NCBI GenBank assembly: GCA_002349055.1
Contig: DECD01000024.1
Coordinates: forward strand, 116,783-131,220
DNA length: 14,438 nucleotides
Source: Bacteroidales bacterium UBA2939
GTDB taxonomy: Bacteria; Bacteroidota; Bacteroidia; Bacteroidales; P3
Direction of reading: 5' to 3'
Shown piece by piece: positions 1-8,136 of this stretch. Under the pieces are notes generated by a model. It saw only the letters and a list, made by a program, of their open reading frames with translations, did no database searches and was not told the DNA's origin. How positions within the stretch are numbered: position 1 is the stretch's first letter; each line of letters begins with the position of its first letter. The position numbers and the translations under genes were made by a program.

Positions 1-23
1 GGATGACATCTAACGGCTTCGAC

Positions 24-494
24 TCAAAAATTGAAAGAAAACGGAAGGAGGCTCGCCACACTTGGGAAAACCCTCACACGACCTCCGTCGAGGTAACAGA
101 TAACACGCAACGGAAAACCTTGGGCATGTTCGTATTCCGACAGCACCTGACGGCAGGCTCCGCAGGGCGACGCTTCGCAGAATTGCCCCTCCTGGTTGCG
201 CCCCACAATAGCCAGTGCCTCATAGTCGCGACAGTGCGGATATTGTGCCGATGCGGCAAAGATAGCCGTGCGCTCGGCACATAACCCCGAGGGGTAGGCC
301 ACATTCTCCTGGTTGCTTCCTGCAACCACAGTGCCATCCTTCAACCGCAGCGCAGCTCCCACATGGAAGCCCGAATAGGGTGCATAGGCCCCTTCCGCGG
401 CTTCGATGGCCTGCTGCATCAGCCCACAATCCTCGCAGGACAATTCCTCCAGCGAGTCATACTCCTGATAATCAATTACGACAGTCTTATCCAT
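24..494 (-). CDS. cdd: Cytidine deaminase
   Basis: A 156-residue zinc-dependent cytidine/deoxycytidine deaminase of the pyrimidine salvage pathway (cytidine to uridine plus ammonia), cytosolic. The family signature is complete: AYAPYSGFHVGAAL at residues 36-49 (substrate-binding region), the zinc and catalytic-glutamate motif CAERTA with Cys72 and Glu74, and the second zinc motif PCGAC with Cys111 and Cys114. Its length is slightly above the usual short homotetrameric class (about 130-150 residues); the excess is an N-terminal extension of roughly 20 residues. The ATG at 494 is preceded by a T-rich run (A-rich on the plus strand) and no Shine-Dalgarno motif, as is normal for Bacteroidota. It lies downstream of the giant surface-protein gene on the same strand but has its own promoter, so it is probably transcribed separately. 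Function is very likely; the exact substrate preference cannot be read. Confidence 0.95.
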   Translation of the reverse strand: MDKTVVIDYQEYDSLEELSCEDCGLMQQAIEAAEGAYAPYSGFHVGAALRLKDGTVVAGSNQENVAYPSGLCAERTAIFAASAQYPHCRDYEALAIVGRNQEGQFCEASPCGACRQVLSEYEHAQGFPLRVICYLDGGRVRVFPSVASLLPFSFNF

Positions 495-554
495 AAAAAA
501 ACATTTTCCGCTGCAAAGTTACGACCTTTTTCGCAACTTTGCAAGCGGAAAATG
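495..554 (-). terminator. Rho-independent terminator of the giant surface-protein gene
   Basis: An inverted repeat with arms at 502-520 and 535-554 (19 paired positions, one bulged base, 14-nt loop) begins 23 nt after the stop codon of the giant gene. On the minus strand it is followed directly by seven T residues (495-501), the classical intrinsic terminator layout. The T run ends at the cdd start codon. The same DNA holds the cdd promoter, so the terminator also uncouples the two genes. Confidence 0.8.
514..544 (-). promoter_or_regulatory. Bacteroidetes-type promoter of cdd
   Basis: Read on the minus strand, TTG (542-544) is followed after 20 nt by TAACTTTG (514-521), a perfect match to the Bacteroidetes -7 consensus TAnnTTTG. 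The expected start of transcription is near 507, only about 13 nt before the cdd ATG. Both elements sit inside the arms of the inverted repeat at 502-554. This is a sequence match only; no start site has been mapped. Confidence 0.65.
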
Positions 555-577
555 CGGGAATGGAATTTATCGGACAG

Positions 578-3500
578 TTATCTCTTTACAATCTTGCTCA
601 CCATGCCCTCGATGCGGAGCATATAGACACCGCTTTGGAGCGCGCTGAGGTCGAGTGTGTTGTTGCCCTCGTTGAGCGTGTAGGCGGCCATTCGGCGACC
701 CGAGAGGTCGTAAAGCACAGCCTCGACTTTACGGTTCACGCTAACGTTGACATAGTCGGCTGTCGGGTTGGGCCAGAGGGCTTCAACCGTAGCCATAACG
801 TCGTCGATACCGGTATTCTCTGCGAAGTTGGCAACGAACTGCATGTCGGCAGTGACCGTGATGGTACGCACCGAGTCGGTTACGCCGTCGTTCCAGTCAA
901 CGAAATGATAGCCTTCGTTGGCCACAGCCTTGATTTCGATGACGGTACCCTCGGCGTAAGTGCCTGCACCAATAACAGTTCCCCAGGCAGAGTTGTTGGA
1001 AGAGAGAGCGACTGTGTAGTAGGTAACAGCCGTATCGTTCGCAGCAAAAGTAGCGGTGAGGGTGGTGTCGCTGGTGACGAGGATGCTGATAGAAGCCGTT
1101 ATCTCTCCATTGCTCCAGCTCACGAAATGGTAGCCCTCATTGGGCGAGGCGGTAAGGACAACCTGCGAGTTCTCAGCGTAAGAGCCACCGCCAGTAACGC
1201 TGCCCATGGTGGAGTCATTGGTGTTGACGGCGACCGTGTAGTAGTTGACACCTGCTATACGCTCATAGATAACACCCACGCCGGTAAGATCGTAGCCGCT
1301 GCTCTCGAAAGGAGTGGGCCAGGGATCATTGATGATGTTGCCATACTGGTCACGAGTGCCATACTGCGGGTCGATGCAACCAACGACGTCAACAACGCGG
1401 ACATAGACAATGGAGTCGATGTCGATGCCTGTACTGTCTCTAAGCTCCTCAAGATCAAACGGAGTGCCATAGCCAATGCGGTACTTACCGGCAAGGTTAT
1501 TGAGGTTGGTAGGATCGGTCTGTCCGGCGTTGCCCAGCTGGGTCTCTGTTTGGGTGAGGCAGGTGGCGGGGAAACGCACAAAACGCTCACCGTCAGAACT
1601 CACCTCGACGAAAGCCAGCTCGAGGCTGTTATCGCTGAAGCCGTTCTCAAAGACTGCGAAGTCGGGGCCCTCACCGTTGCGGATAGGATTGGCAAAGGTG
1701 ACCAAAGCCGAACCGCCATCGCCAAGGCTGACAACATCAAAGACATCGTTCAGCGTGGCCATACCGATGGCATTGCTATCGGCGCCGGTACTTGCCACAC
1801 CAAGGCTGGGGTCTGAAATCTTTTTAGGACCGCGGGTGACGCTCACGCCTGTGGCCCAAGCCACAAACGCACTGCTGTCGGCCTTGATGGCGGTGCATCC
1901 TTCGGTACCCACAGCGCCACAGAAGGAACCGGGCTGCGGAGGCTCAGGAGTGACGGGAGTGTGGTTTGTCGTGTCGGGAATAGTGACAGGATAGATAGTG
2001 TAAGGCCAAACATAGGTGTAATCCATATAGGTACCCATGTCGGTGCTATCGGTAACGACGGCAACGCTGAGGTCGCCCCACTTGTAGAAGTCACCGTTGT
2101 GCAGCACATCGCCGAGACCCCAGCCGCCCACATGGTTGATCAGGCTCCACCAGTAGTTGCCGGGGGTGATGCCGAGGGTGTCGGTCATACCAGCAGCGGT
2201 GTCGATATAGTTGATGTCGTTGATGAATCCGGAAGCAACGTAACTGAAGCGCGGGTCAACTGCGGCAATGTCATCCATCATCTGCTGTGCGGTGACGGTG
2301 GTCGATTCAAAGCGGTAGCCCCAAGCCAACGCAGTGTCGGCCCAGTTGACGGCCATTACCACCTGGTTCTCACCATGGCCCACCCAGAAGAGGATATCGC
2401 TGGAATCAATGGTGGCATCAATGGCAACGGGAGGTTCGGGCGTTACAGTGTCGATGGGAGAAGAAGCAGTGTCCAAAGCAACCACGAGGTTATCAATGCC
2501 ACAGTAGTAGTTGGAGGGATAGTCACCCGTATGAGCTGTATCGGTACTCATCCAAAGGAAGGTGAGACGGGCAGCGGCAGGGATTCCCTCATGTTGAGTG
2601 AATCGGATGGTGTCATTGTGAGTAACGCGGTAGTCGGCAAGAATGGTGTCGAGAGCGACAAAGTCAGAAGTGTCGTTCACAATGTAGCCAACACGGAGTT
2701 CGGCCCCACTATGGAGAGTAGTACGATGATTGAAGGTGAGCATTGTCTGTCCCAAAGACTGGTTGAATGCGGGCAGGACAGCATAGCGTTTGGTACCATA
2801 CTTGTGTACGTTATTGATGGCACTCTCATACGTGCCGTCATAACCTTGGCAGACGATGAATGCCAGATAGGGATTGCCAACTTCCATGCAACCATAGTTG
2901 TTGGTGCTGGTGGCGTAGCCAATGCCACCAAAATAGATGGAAGCAGTAGCAGTGGTATCATAATTCTGGTGGAAACGGCCGTTGCCAAAGAGGCTCCAAC
3001 ACTCAGGCACCGGAGCACCGGCATAGTAGACCCTCATGCTCTGGTCGTCGGTGTAACCAGAGAAGTCCATCTCATACGGCAAAGTATGAACCGTAGAACA
3101 CAGCGTGTCAATGGGCTGAGGTTCAGGTGTAATGGCCGGCGGGTTGACGGGCACTACCTCGCTGAAATCATAGAGGCCACTGGTGGAAATCTGCATAGTG
3201 TCACCAGACCAAATGCTGTATTCCTCAAGTTCGCTACCGGAAATGGCATCGATGTCACCGAAGGAAGTGAGGCAGCGCACCACAATATTGGAAGTATTGG
3301 TCTGCGAAAGCGAAAGGTCGCCCTCAGTGAAGGAGATGGAACTGATGTTGTAGGGAGTACTCATGTAGTAGCTCACCTGATAATCGAAACGAGGATCGTA
3401 TGTATCGATGGAATCGAGCAGATCGATGGGGGATGGGTAGTAATCCTCGTCGAAGTGGACACCCCAGGCGAGAGACACGCCGTCCTCTTCCCAGGCAATT

Positions 3501-6500
3501 TCGACGATGGCGCTGCTCTCTCCGGTACCCACCCAGTAACGGATACTGTCGGAAACATTGGTAGTGTCGGAAACCGGCACACTGACGGGATGAATGGTGT
3601 AAGGCCAGACATAGGTGTAATCCATATAGGTACCCATGTCGGTGCTATCGGTAACGACGGCAACGCTGAGGTCACCCCACTTGTAGAAGTCGCCGTTGTG
3701 CAGCACATCGGCGAGGCCCATGCCGCCCACATGGTTGTACAGGCTCCACCACCAGTTGCCAGGGGTGACGCCAAGGGTGTCGGTCATGCCGGCAGCGGTG
3801 TCAATATAGTTGATGTCGGTAATGTAGCCAGTGCCCGTGTAGCTGAAGCGCGGGTCGGCAGCGGCGATGTCGTCCATCATCTGTTGTACGGTGACGGTGG
3901 CGGTGCTGAAGCGGTAGCCCCAAGCCAACGCCGTGTCGGCCCAGTTGACGGCCAAAACCACCTGGTTGGAACCCTCGCCCACCCAGTAGAGAATATCGCT
4001 GGCGGCGATGGAGGCATCTTCAGGCGTGGGGATGATAGGAGTAGTGGTGTCGGGGACGGCAACCATGAGGTTGTCGATGCAGAAGTCGTTGTCAGTACCT
4101 CTGACGGTGCTCTCGGCATAGAAAGCCAGACGGACCACCTGTCCAATGAAGGCGGAGAGAGAAATATTGGCATGAGAGACGGTGTTGGTCACCGAGGCCA
4201 GAGCATAGTCGTCACGCTCGGTGTCGCTACCCCATTTGGCGAGAGGTGTCCAAACCGAGTCATCGGTGATAGCCAGCACAACAAAGCGGTCGTCGTCAAA
4301 ACCAGCTCCTGTCTCAGGAGCACTGGTTTCGCCATATGCGGTCAGCATATAGTCGAACGACAGCTCGGCATCCTCGGTAAGGTTGAGTTGAGGGGTAACC
4401 AGCCAATACTTGATTGAAGTACCATAGATATTGATCTTCACATGCGAAGAACCGTCGAAAGCAGTGGTCGAGCGGGTCCAGCCGCTAGTGGTACTGGTCA
4501 GGGATGCGCTGTTGGTGGAATCAACATAGATTCCACTGTAGCGGTTCCAGCAGGAAGAAAGCTGGTTCATATTGGTGATGTTGTCGAAGTTCATGCTCCA
4601 CGGCAGGGGCATGGGGGCGCAGGCGGTGGCAAAACTCGTAGTGCGGGCATCGGTGGGGTTGCCCCAGCAAATGCTGCGGATGTCGACTGTGTAGTTGGTG
4701 CTGGGAGTGAGACTCGTCAAAGCATAGGTGGTCTCACCCGTGACGGTGGCGCTGTCGACATTGGTACCGTCGCTCCAACGCACGATGTAGGTACCGGCCT
4801 CGCTGGGATCGGTCCATGTCAAGTCGGCACCATAGGCCGTGACGGTGTCGACAGTGAAGGTAGCAGGACGGTTGCAGCTGCTCACGGTGTCAACAACCAA
4901 GCTGTCGATGTAGCTGGTGATAGCGGTGGTACCGGTGCTGGTCTGCATAATAGTGATACGATTGCCAGTGCCAATGTAGCCACTCAGCTCCACTTCGAAC
5001 TCATTCCAGCCAATCTCAGTAGGAGTGAGTGTGGCCAGACGGGTAAAGGTGGTGGTGTCGGCAACACTGTCGCTGACGCCGACAGCAACTTTTACTTTGC
5101 TTATGTTGTAGGTTGTGCCGGTATACTTATAGAAGAAACGCACTTTCAAATCGGTAACGCTGGCCTCGAACTCGGGCAGGTAGGCCACGGAATATTCCTT
5201 GATGCCATTGCTTGTACCTTTGGAGTACATCTTGAGTGACTTGAAGCCGTTGAGAGCATTGCCCGAACCACTGGCGCAATAGGGGTAGTTGTTGGTTACG
5301 AGGCTGCTGGAAGAGTTGTTGTACAGGCGGTTCCAGCAACGGTTCATGCCTTGCGACTGGGTGGCGGTCCAGTTCTCGAAGTTCTCCACAAAAGGAACTT
5401 CCGTCACCGGAGCGCAGAGGGTGCTGACCGAGATGGTGAGGGGCAGCGTGAGGGTGCCGTCGCTACAGATGGACACCACCTGGAGCTGATAGTCGGTCGA
5501 GGCGGCAATGTCGCTGACGGTAGTCACAGTGTCGTAGAAGTCGGCACTGTCAGCGCTGGTCTCCGAGACGAGATAGTAGCGATAGTGGTTGACCAACGTG
5601 GGGTCGGCAACGTGGAGGGTGAAGCCATTTGTGCCGATGTTGTCCACACTGATGCTTTGGGCGCGGACGCATGCGGGCATGTCGTGAACATCGATTTCAT
5701 CGATATACCATGACTTGGCCGAGCCACCCGAGGGGAGGTAGCGCAGGGCAATGCGGGCACCGGTGGGAGCGTCGAGGAAGGTGTTGGCGCACAAGTCGTA
5801 GCCATTGGCAAACTGGACGCAGGGATAGTTGCCCACAGCAACGAAGGTGCTGCTGTCGTCGGCATCGGTCACATAGCCCACCTGAAGGGTACCGCCGAAA
5901 CTGCCGGTCTCGGAGGGACGTGCCATGAAGCTCATCTCGAGGGTGTTGATTTCCTGTTCCAGCTCGGGCAGCACCACGAGGTCGCGCGAGTCACTGTTAT
6001 TACCATAGATACGCAACGTGTAGCCGTCCTCGCCATAACTATAGGTGGAACTCTGCGTCGGGGTGAAGAGCTCCAGACGGTCGAGAATGCGGCCTTTGAG
6101 GAATCCCCAACAGGGCAACGTGCTGTCGGTCACAGGATATCCGTAGCCATTGGCAACATCCACAAACTGGCTGAAATCCTCATGGTAGGGAATGGCAATG
6201 GGACCGCAGGCGGTACGGAAAGAGGTCTCGGTTGTTCCGGTAGTAGTGTCGGAGCAGAGGGTCTTCACATTGACCACATAACGCGTGTTGGGAAGCAAAT
6301 CGCTGAGGGTGTAGGTGTCGGTGTAGATCTCCACACTGTCCTCAGCCACATATATCATATAATGATTAGAGCTGTTGGGGTCGGTAATGGTGAGGGTGGC
6401 CGACGAGGCGGTAACATCCGAAACCAGCACCTGAGAGGGCTTGACGCACGACGGAAGTTCCTCGACAACAACATTGTCCAGATAGGCGGGGCCGTTGTCG

Positions 6501-7714
6501 TTCGAGCGCAAGGCCAGACGGCCGGAAGAGAATCCAGCAAAAGTCACGTCGAAATGTGTCCAGCCGTTGCCGTCGGGCAAACAGGTGGCGACAGGGGTGA
6601 AGGTGGAGTCGGTCATGTCGATGACACCGGCCTCGAAACCATGGCGGTTGGTCGACAGTACATCGAAACTGAGCTGCAACTGGTTGGGAGTGTCCTCAAA
6701 CAGAGGAAACACCAAAATGGTCGGAGAAGAAGGGCGGCTGCTCACATAGAGGCATTTGCCGCCAGCAGGATTGACCGACGAAGAACTGTTGATATAGGGG
6801 TCGGAAGTACTGTAGGGATTGATAAGGTCCCAGCAGAAGACATTGTTGGAGAAGAAGGCCGCGGCTGTGGAATAGGTCGAACCGGTGCCCGACTGGAAGT
6901 CTTCGCTCCAGGGCAGGTCGGCATGGGCATAAGTCACACAGGGGGTGCGGAAAGTAGTGTTGAGCTCGTTGGTCTGTGTGCCATCGGAGCAATTGGAGAC
7001 CATCGTCACTTTGTAAGCGGTATTGGCGATGAGGCCGTTGAACGTATGAGTCGAGGTGGTGACGACAACGCTGTCCACCAGCGTCGTACCGGATAACAGT
7101 TTGAGGGTGTAGTTGTTGACATTGGCGGTGTCGTTCACCGTCACGTCGACAGAGGAGGTCGTGATGTTCGACACGCTGACGCTCTGCGCACGGGGACAAC
7201 TGGCCCCGGCATTGGGGTCGGTGGCAGCGGTAGCGGTGGTCAGAGTGAACATACAGCTGCTGCTAATCTCCATCACATCGCCGTCGGCCACAGCCTGGGT
7301 GCCATAGGCACCGGCATAGCCGCCGTTAAGGGTATAGCACCAATAGCTGGCCGAGGAACCCGAAATCAGGTTCCCGTCGTTGTAACCGATGTTGGTCACA
7401 AAACCCGAACTGATGGCGTAAGCCACACGCTCGTCATAGGTAGCGATGGTGTCGAGCATGTTCACGGCGGTACAGCTGCCGTTCCAATGCACACCCCACG
7501 CCAGGGCGAAGTTGCCGTTGGGATTGTCGTCCCATCCTATGATAACAACGACCGAGTTGCTGCCCGTACCCACCCAGTACTGGACATCCGAGGCCGGGAA
7601 GGTCACAGTCTTGCTTTGGAGCGGCAATTTGTGCCCATCATTGTTGCCCGTCTGAGCCATCGCACCGAATGCCAGCGTCAGCCCAAGGGCAAGTGTTAAT
7701 AGTTTTTTTACCAT
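578..7714 (-). CDS. Giant T9SS-exported surface protein with four transcobalamin-like modules, under B12 riboswitch control
   Basis: A 2378-residue secreted protein. Signal peptide at 1-20 (lysines, hydrophobic core, cleavage after AMA). Then: module A (41-155); four alternating fibronectin-III-like domains (about 170-256, 421-503, 682-766, 947-1031) and MAM/jelly-roll 'choice-of-anchor J' domains (about 260-420, 505-680, 768-945, 1033-1220); modules B (1236-1350) and C (1388-1515); another jelly-roll-like stretch (1540-1747); module D (1769-1884); a Bacteroidota surface-protein domain (1931-2151, with SDPSLGVAS and VFENGF); two bacterial beta repeats (2158-2224, 2231-2298, each with NEGYHFV and W); and a type A T9SS sorting domain (2310-2378, with WPNPTADYV, YDLSGR and SGVYMLRI). 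Modules A-D share WVG.G, LAWG, D.R and a Gly-Asp near the end. It is probably exported by T9SS and kept on the surface or released. The riboswitch leader implies repression by cobalamin, so a cobamide-capture role is inferred, not shown. It appears monocistronic. Confidence 0.9.
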   Translation of the reverse strand: MVKKLLTLALGLTLAFGAMAQTGNNDGHKLPLQSKTVTFPASDVQYWVGTGSNSVVVIIGWDDNPNGNFALAWGVHWNGSCTAVNMLDTIATYDERVAYAISSGFVTNIGYNDGNLISGSSASYWCYTLNGGYAGAYGTQAVADGDVMEISSSCMFTLTTATAATDPNAGASCPRAQSVSVSNITTSSVDVTVNDTANVNNYTLKLLSGTTLVDSVVVTTSTHTFNGLIANTAYKVTMVSNCSDGTQTNELNTTFRTPCVTYAHADLPWSEDFQSGTGSTYSTAAAFFSNNVFCWDLINPYSTSDPYINSSSSVNPAGGKCLYVSSRPSSPTILVFPLFEDTPNQLQLSFDVLSTNRHGFEAGVIDMTDSTFTPVATCLPDGNGWTHFDVTFAGFSSGRLALRSNDNGPAYLDNVVVEELPSCVKPSQVLVSDVTASSATLTITDPNSSNHYMIYVAEDSVEIYTDTYTLSDLLPNTRYVVNVKTLCSDTTTGTTETSFRTACGPIAIPYHEDFSQFVDVANGYGYPVTDSTLPCWGFLKGRILDRLELFTPTQSSTYSYGEDGYTLRIYGNNSDSRDLVVLPELEQEINTLEMSFMARPSETGSFGGTLQVGYVTDADDSSTFVAVGNYPCVQFANGYDLCANTFLDAPTGARIALRYLPSGGSAKSWYIDEIDVHDMPACVRAQSISVDNIGTNGFTLHVADPTLVNHYRYYLVSETSADSADFYDTVTTVSDIAASTDYQLQVVSICSDGTLTLPLTISVSTLCAPVTEVPFVENFENWTATQSQGMNRCWNRLYNNSSSSLVTNNYPYCASGSGNALNGFKSLKMYSKGTSNGIKEYSVAYLPEFEASVTDLKVRFFYKYTGTTYNISKVKVAVGVSDSVADTTTFTRLATLTPTEIGWNEFEVELSGYIGTGNRITIMQTSTGTTAITSYIDSLVVDTVSSCNRPATFTVDTVTAYGADLTWTDPSEAGTYIVRWSDGTNVDSATVTGETTYALTSLTPSTNYTVDIRSICWGNPTDARTTSFATACAPMPLPWSMNFDNITNMNQLSSCWNRYSGIYVDSTNSASLTSTTSGWTRSTTAFDGSSHVKINIYGTSIKYWLVTPQLNLTEDAELSFDYMLTAYGETSAPETGAGFDDDRFVVLAITDDSVWTPLAKWGSDTERDDYALASVTNTVSHANISLSAFIGQVVRLAFYAESTVRGTDNDFCIDNLMVAVPDTTTPIIPTPEDASIAASDILYWVGEGSNQVVLAVNWADTALAWGYRFSTATVTVQQMMDDIAAADPRFSYTGTGYITDINYIDTAAGMTDTLGVTPGNWWWSLYNHVGGMGLADVLHNGDFYKWGDLSVAVVTDSTDMGTYMDYTYVWPYTIHPVSVPVSDTTNVSDSIRYWVGTGESSAIVEIAWEEDGVSLAWGVHFDEDYYPSPIDLLDSIDTYDPRFDYQVSYYMSTPYNISSISFTEGDLSLSQTNTSNIVVRCLTSFGDIDAISGSELEEYSIWSGDTMQISTSGLYDFSEVVPVNPPAITPEPQPIDTLCSTVHTLPYEMDFSGYTDDQSMRVYYAGAPVPECWSLFGNGRFHQNYDTTATASIYFGGIGYATSTNNYGCMEVGNPYLAFIVCQGYDGTYESAINNVHKYGTKRYAVLPAFNQSLGQTMLTFNHRTTLHSGAELRVGYIVNDTSDFVALDTILADYRVTHNDTIRFTQHEGIPAAARLTFLWMSTDTAHTGDYPSNYYCGIDNLVVALDTASSPIDTVTPEPPVAIDATIDSSDILFWVGHGENQVVMAVNWADTALAWGYRFESTTVTAQQMMDDIAAVDPRFSYVASGFINDINYIDTAAGMTDTLGITPGNYWWSLINHVGGWGLGDVLHNGDFYKWGDLSVAVVTDSTDMGTYMDYTYVWPYTIYPVTIPDTTNHTPVTPEPPQPGSFCGAVGTEGCTAIKADSSAFVAWATGVSVTRGPKKISDPSLGVASTGADSNAIGMATLNDVFDVVSLGDGGSALVTFANPIRNGEGPDFAVFENGFSDNSLELAFVEVSSDGERFVRFPATCLTQTETQLGNAGQTDPTNLNNLAGKYRIGYGTPFDLEELRDSTGIDIDSIVYVRVVDVVGCIDPQYGTRDQYGNIINDPWPTPFESSGYDLTGVGVIYERIAGVNYYTVAVNTNDSTMGSVTGGGSYAENSQVVLTASPNEGYHFVSWSNGEITASISILVTSDTTLTATFAANDTAVTYYTVALSSNNSAWGTVIGAGTYAEGTVIEIKAVANEGYHFVDWNDGVTDSVRTITVTADMQFVANFAENTGIDDVMATVEALWPNPTADYVNVSVNRKVEAVLYDLSGRRMAAYTLNEGNNTLDLSALQSGVYMLRIEGMVSKIVKR
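1979..2401 (-). repeat. Intragenic duplication, copy D
   Basis: Encodes module D (from SDILFWVG) and its tail ending in WPYTIYPV. It is closely similar in DNA and protein to 3568-4000; by my count about 19 residues differ over roughly 140. The 65 nt at 2010-2074 match 3609-3673 exactly, which suggests either recent duplication or ongoing gene conversion. Confidence 0.85.
3568..4000 (-). repeat. Intragenic duplication, copy B
   Basis: Partner of the repeat at 1979-2401, encoding module B (from SDILYWVG) through WPYTIHPV. Between the two copies lie the divergent module C and a jelly-roll-like stretch, so the copies are direct and about 1.6 kb apart. This makes deletion or expansion by recombination plausible. 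Confidence 0.85.
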
Positions 7715-7764
7715 GTTTTTTTGATACTTTTTAATTGTTAATACATATTATTCCCAATTCCAGT

Positions 7765-7879
7765 ATCGGTAAATCTGACGAGGGGAACAATGTAAAAACA
7801 CACAAGATTGCAAAACCCACCCCCACGGGCGGTGCAAGAATCCTATGGTCGGATGCCTCTCCTCGAAAGCGATACCGAT
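7765..7879 (-). promoter_or_regulatory. Structured leader between riboswitch and giant gene (possible expression platform)
   Basis: On the minus strand, ATCGGTA (7873-7879) can pair with TACCGAT (7765-7771). Inside that, CGAGG (7861-7865) can pair with CCTCG (7779-7783). The enclosed region holds a GC-rich hairpin (7808-7837: outer TTGCA/TGCAA, inner CCGCCC/GGGTGG with one G-U pair), followed by a U-rich stretch. These are candidate switching structures, found by eye without energy calculation. I could not settle whether control is by termination or by translation. Confidence 0.35.
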
Positions 7880-7890
7880 GTTTTTTTAGC

Positions 7891-8057
7891 GATTTGGCAG
7901 GTCTTCTGGCTTGCTCTTCAGGCCCCGTCTTCCCATGCAACTATGGCGCTGCACAGTGACGTAACAGATTGGGCCTCAACTCTCGAGCTTACAGCAGCGG
8001 GACTGCGCCGGACTCTCACCGGCTTCCCTCTTGGCACCCTCTACGGGTGACCAAATC
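7891..8057 (-). promoter_or_regulatory. Cobalamin (adenosylcobalamin-type) riboswitch aptamer
   Basis: Read on the minus strand, the conserved parts occur in the right order: closing stem P1 as GATTTGG (8051-8057) with CCAAATC (7891-7897); GCCGGTGAGAGTCCGGC (8007-8023); CAGTCCCGCTGCTGTAA (7989-8005); GTCACTGTGC (7951-7960); TTGCATGGGAAG (7929-7940); and the B12 box AAGCCAGAAGACCTGCC (7896-7912), which differs from the common form by one base (GAAGAC for GGAGAC). The aptamer is upstream of and on the same strand as the giant surface-protein gene, about 180 nt before its ATG. Riboswitches of this family normally shut down expression when cobalamin is plentiful. Confidence 0.96.
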
Positions 8058-8062
8058 GGCTG

Positions 8063-8092
8063 CAAAAGTACAAAAAAAATTTTATTTCCAAA
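8063..8092 (-). promoter_or_regulatory. Bacteroidetes-type promoter of the riboswitch-giant gene transcript
   Basis: On the minus strand, TTTG (8089-8092) is followed after 18 nt by TACTTTTG (8063-8070), a perfect TAnnTTTG -7 element. The start would fall near 8056-8058, which is the first base of the riboswitch P1 stem. That agreement supports both calls. Confidence 0.75.
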
Positions 8093-8136
8093 ACAAAAAA
8101 CAACATCGTTGATTTTCAGTATTTTACACTTTTTAG

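Noticed and set aside
1..23. Bases before the cdd stop codon, checked for an adjoining gene or terminator
   Set aside because: Too short to show a coding frame or hairpin; nothing can be supported.
1961..4417. An 818-codon open frame on the plus strand opposite the giant gene (and a 425-codon one at 539-1816)
   Set aside because: They are antisense shadows of the giant gene. Their translations lack any recognisable domain or signal peptide, have Val/Gly/His-rich composition, and repeat only where the giant gene repeats.
7731..7940. A 69-codon frame on the minus strand in the leader of the giant gene
   Set aside because: It starts inside the conserved core of the riboswitch aptamer, so the coding-like frame is explained by RNA constraint, and its product resembles nothing I know.
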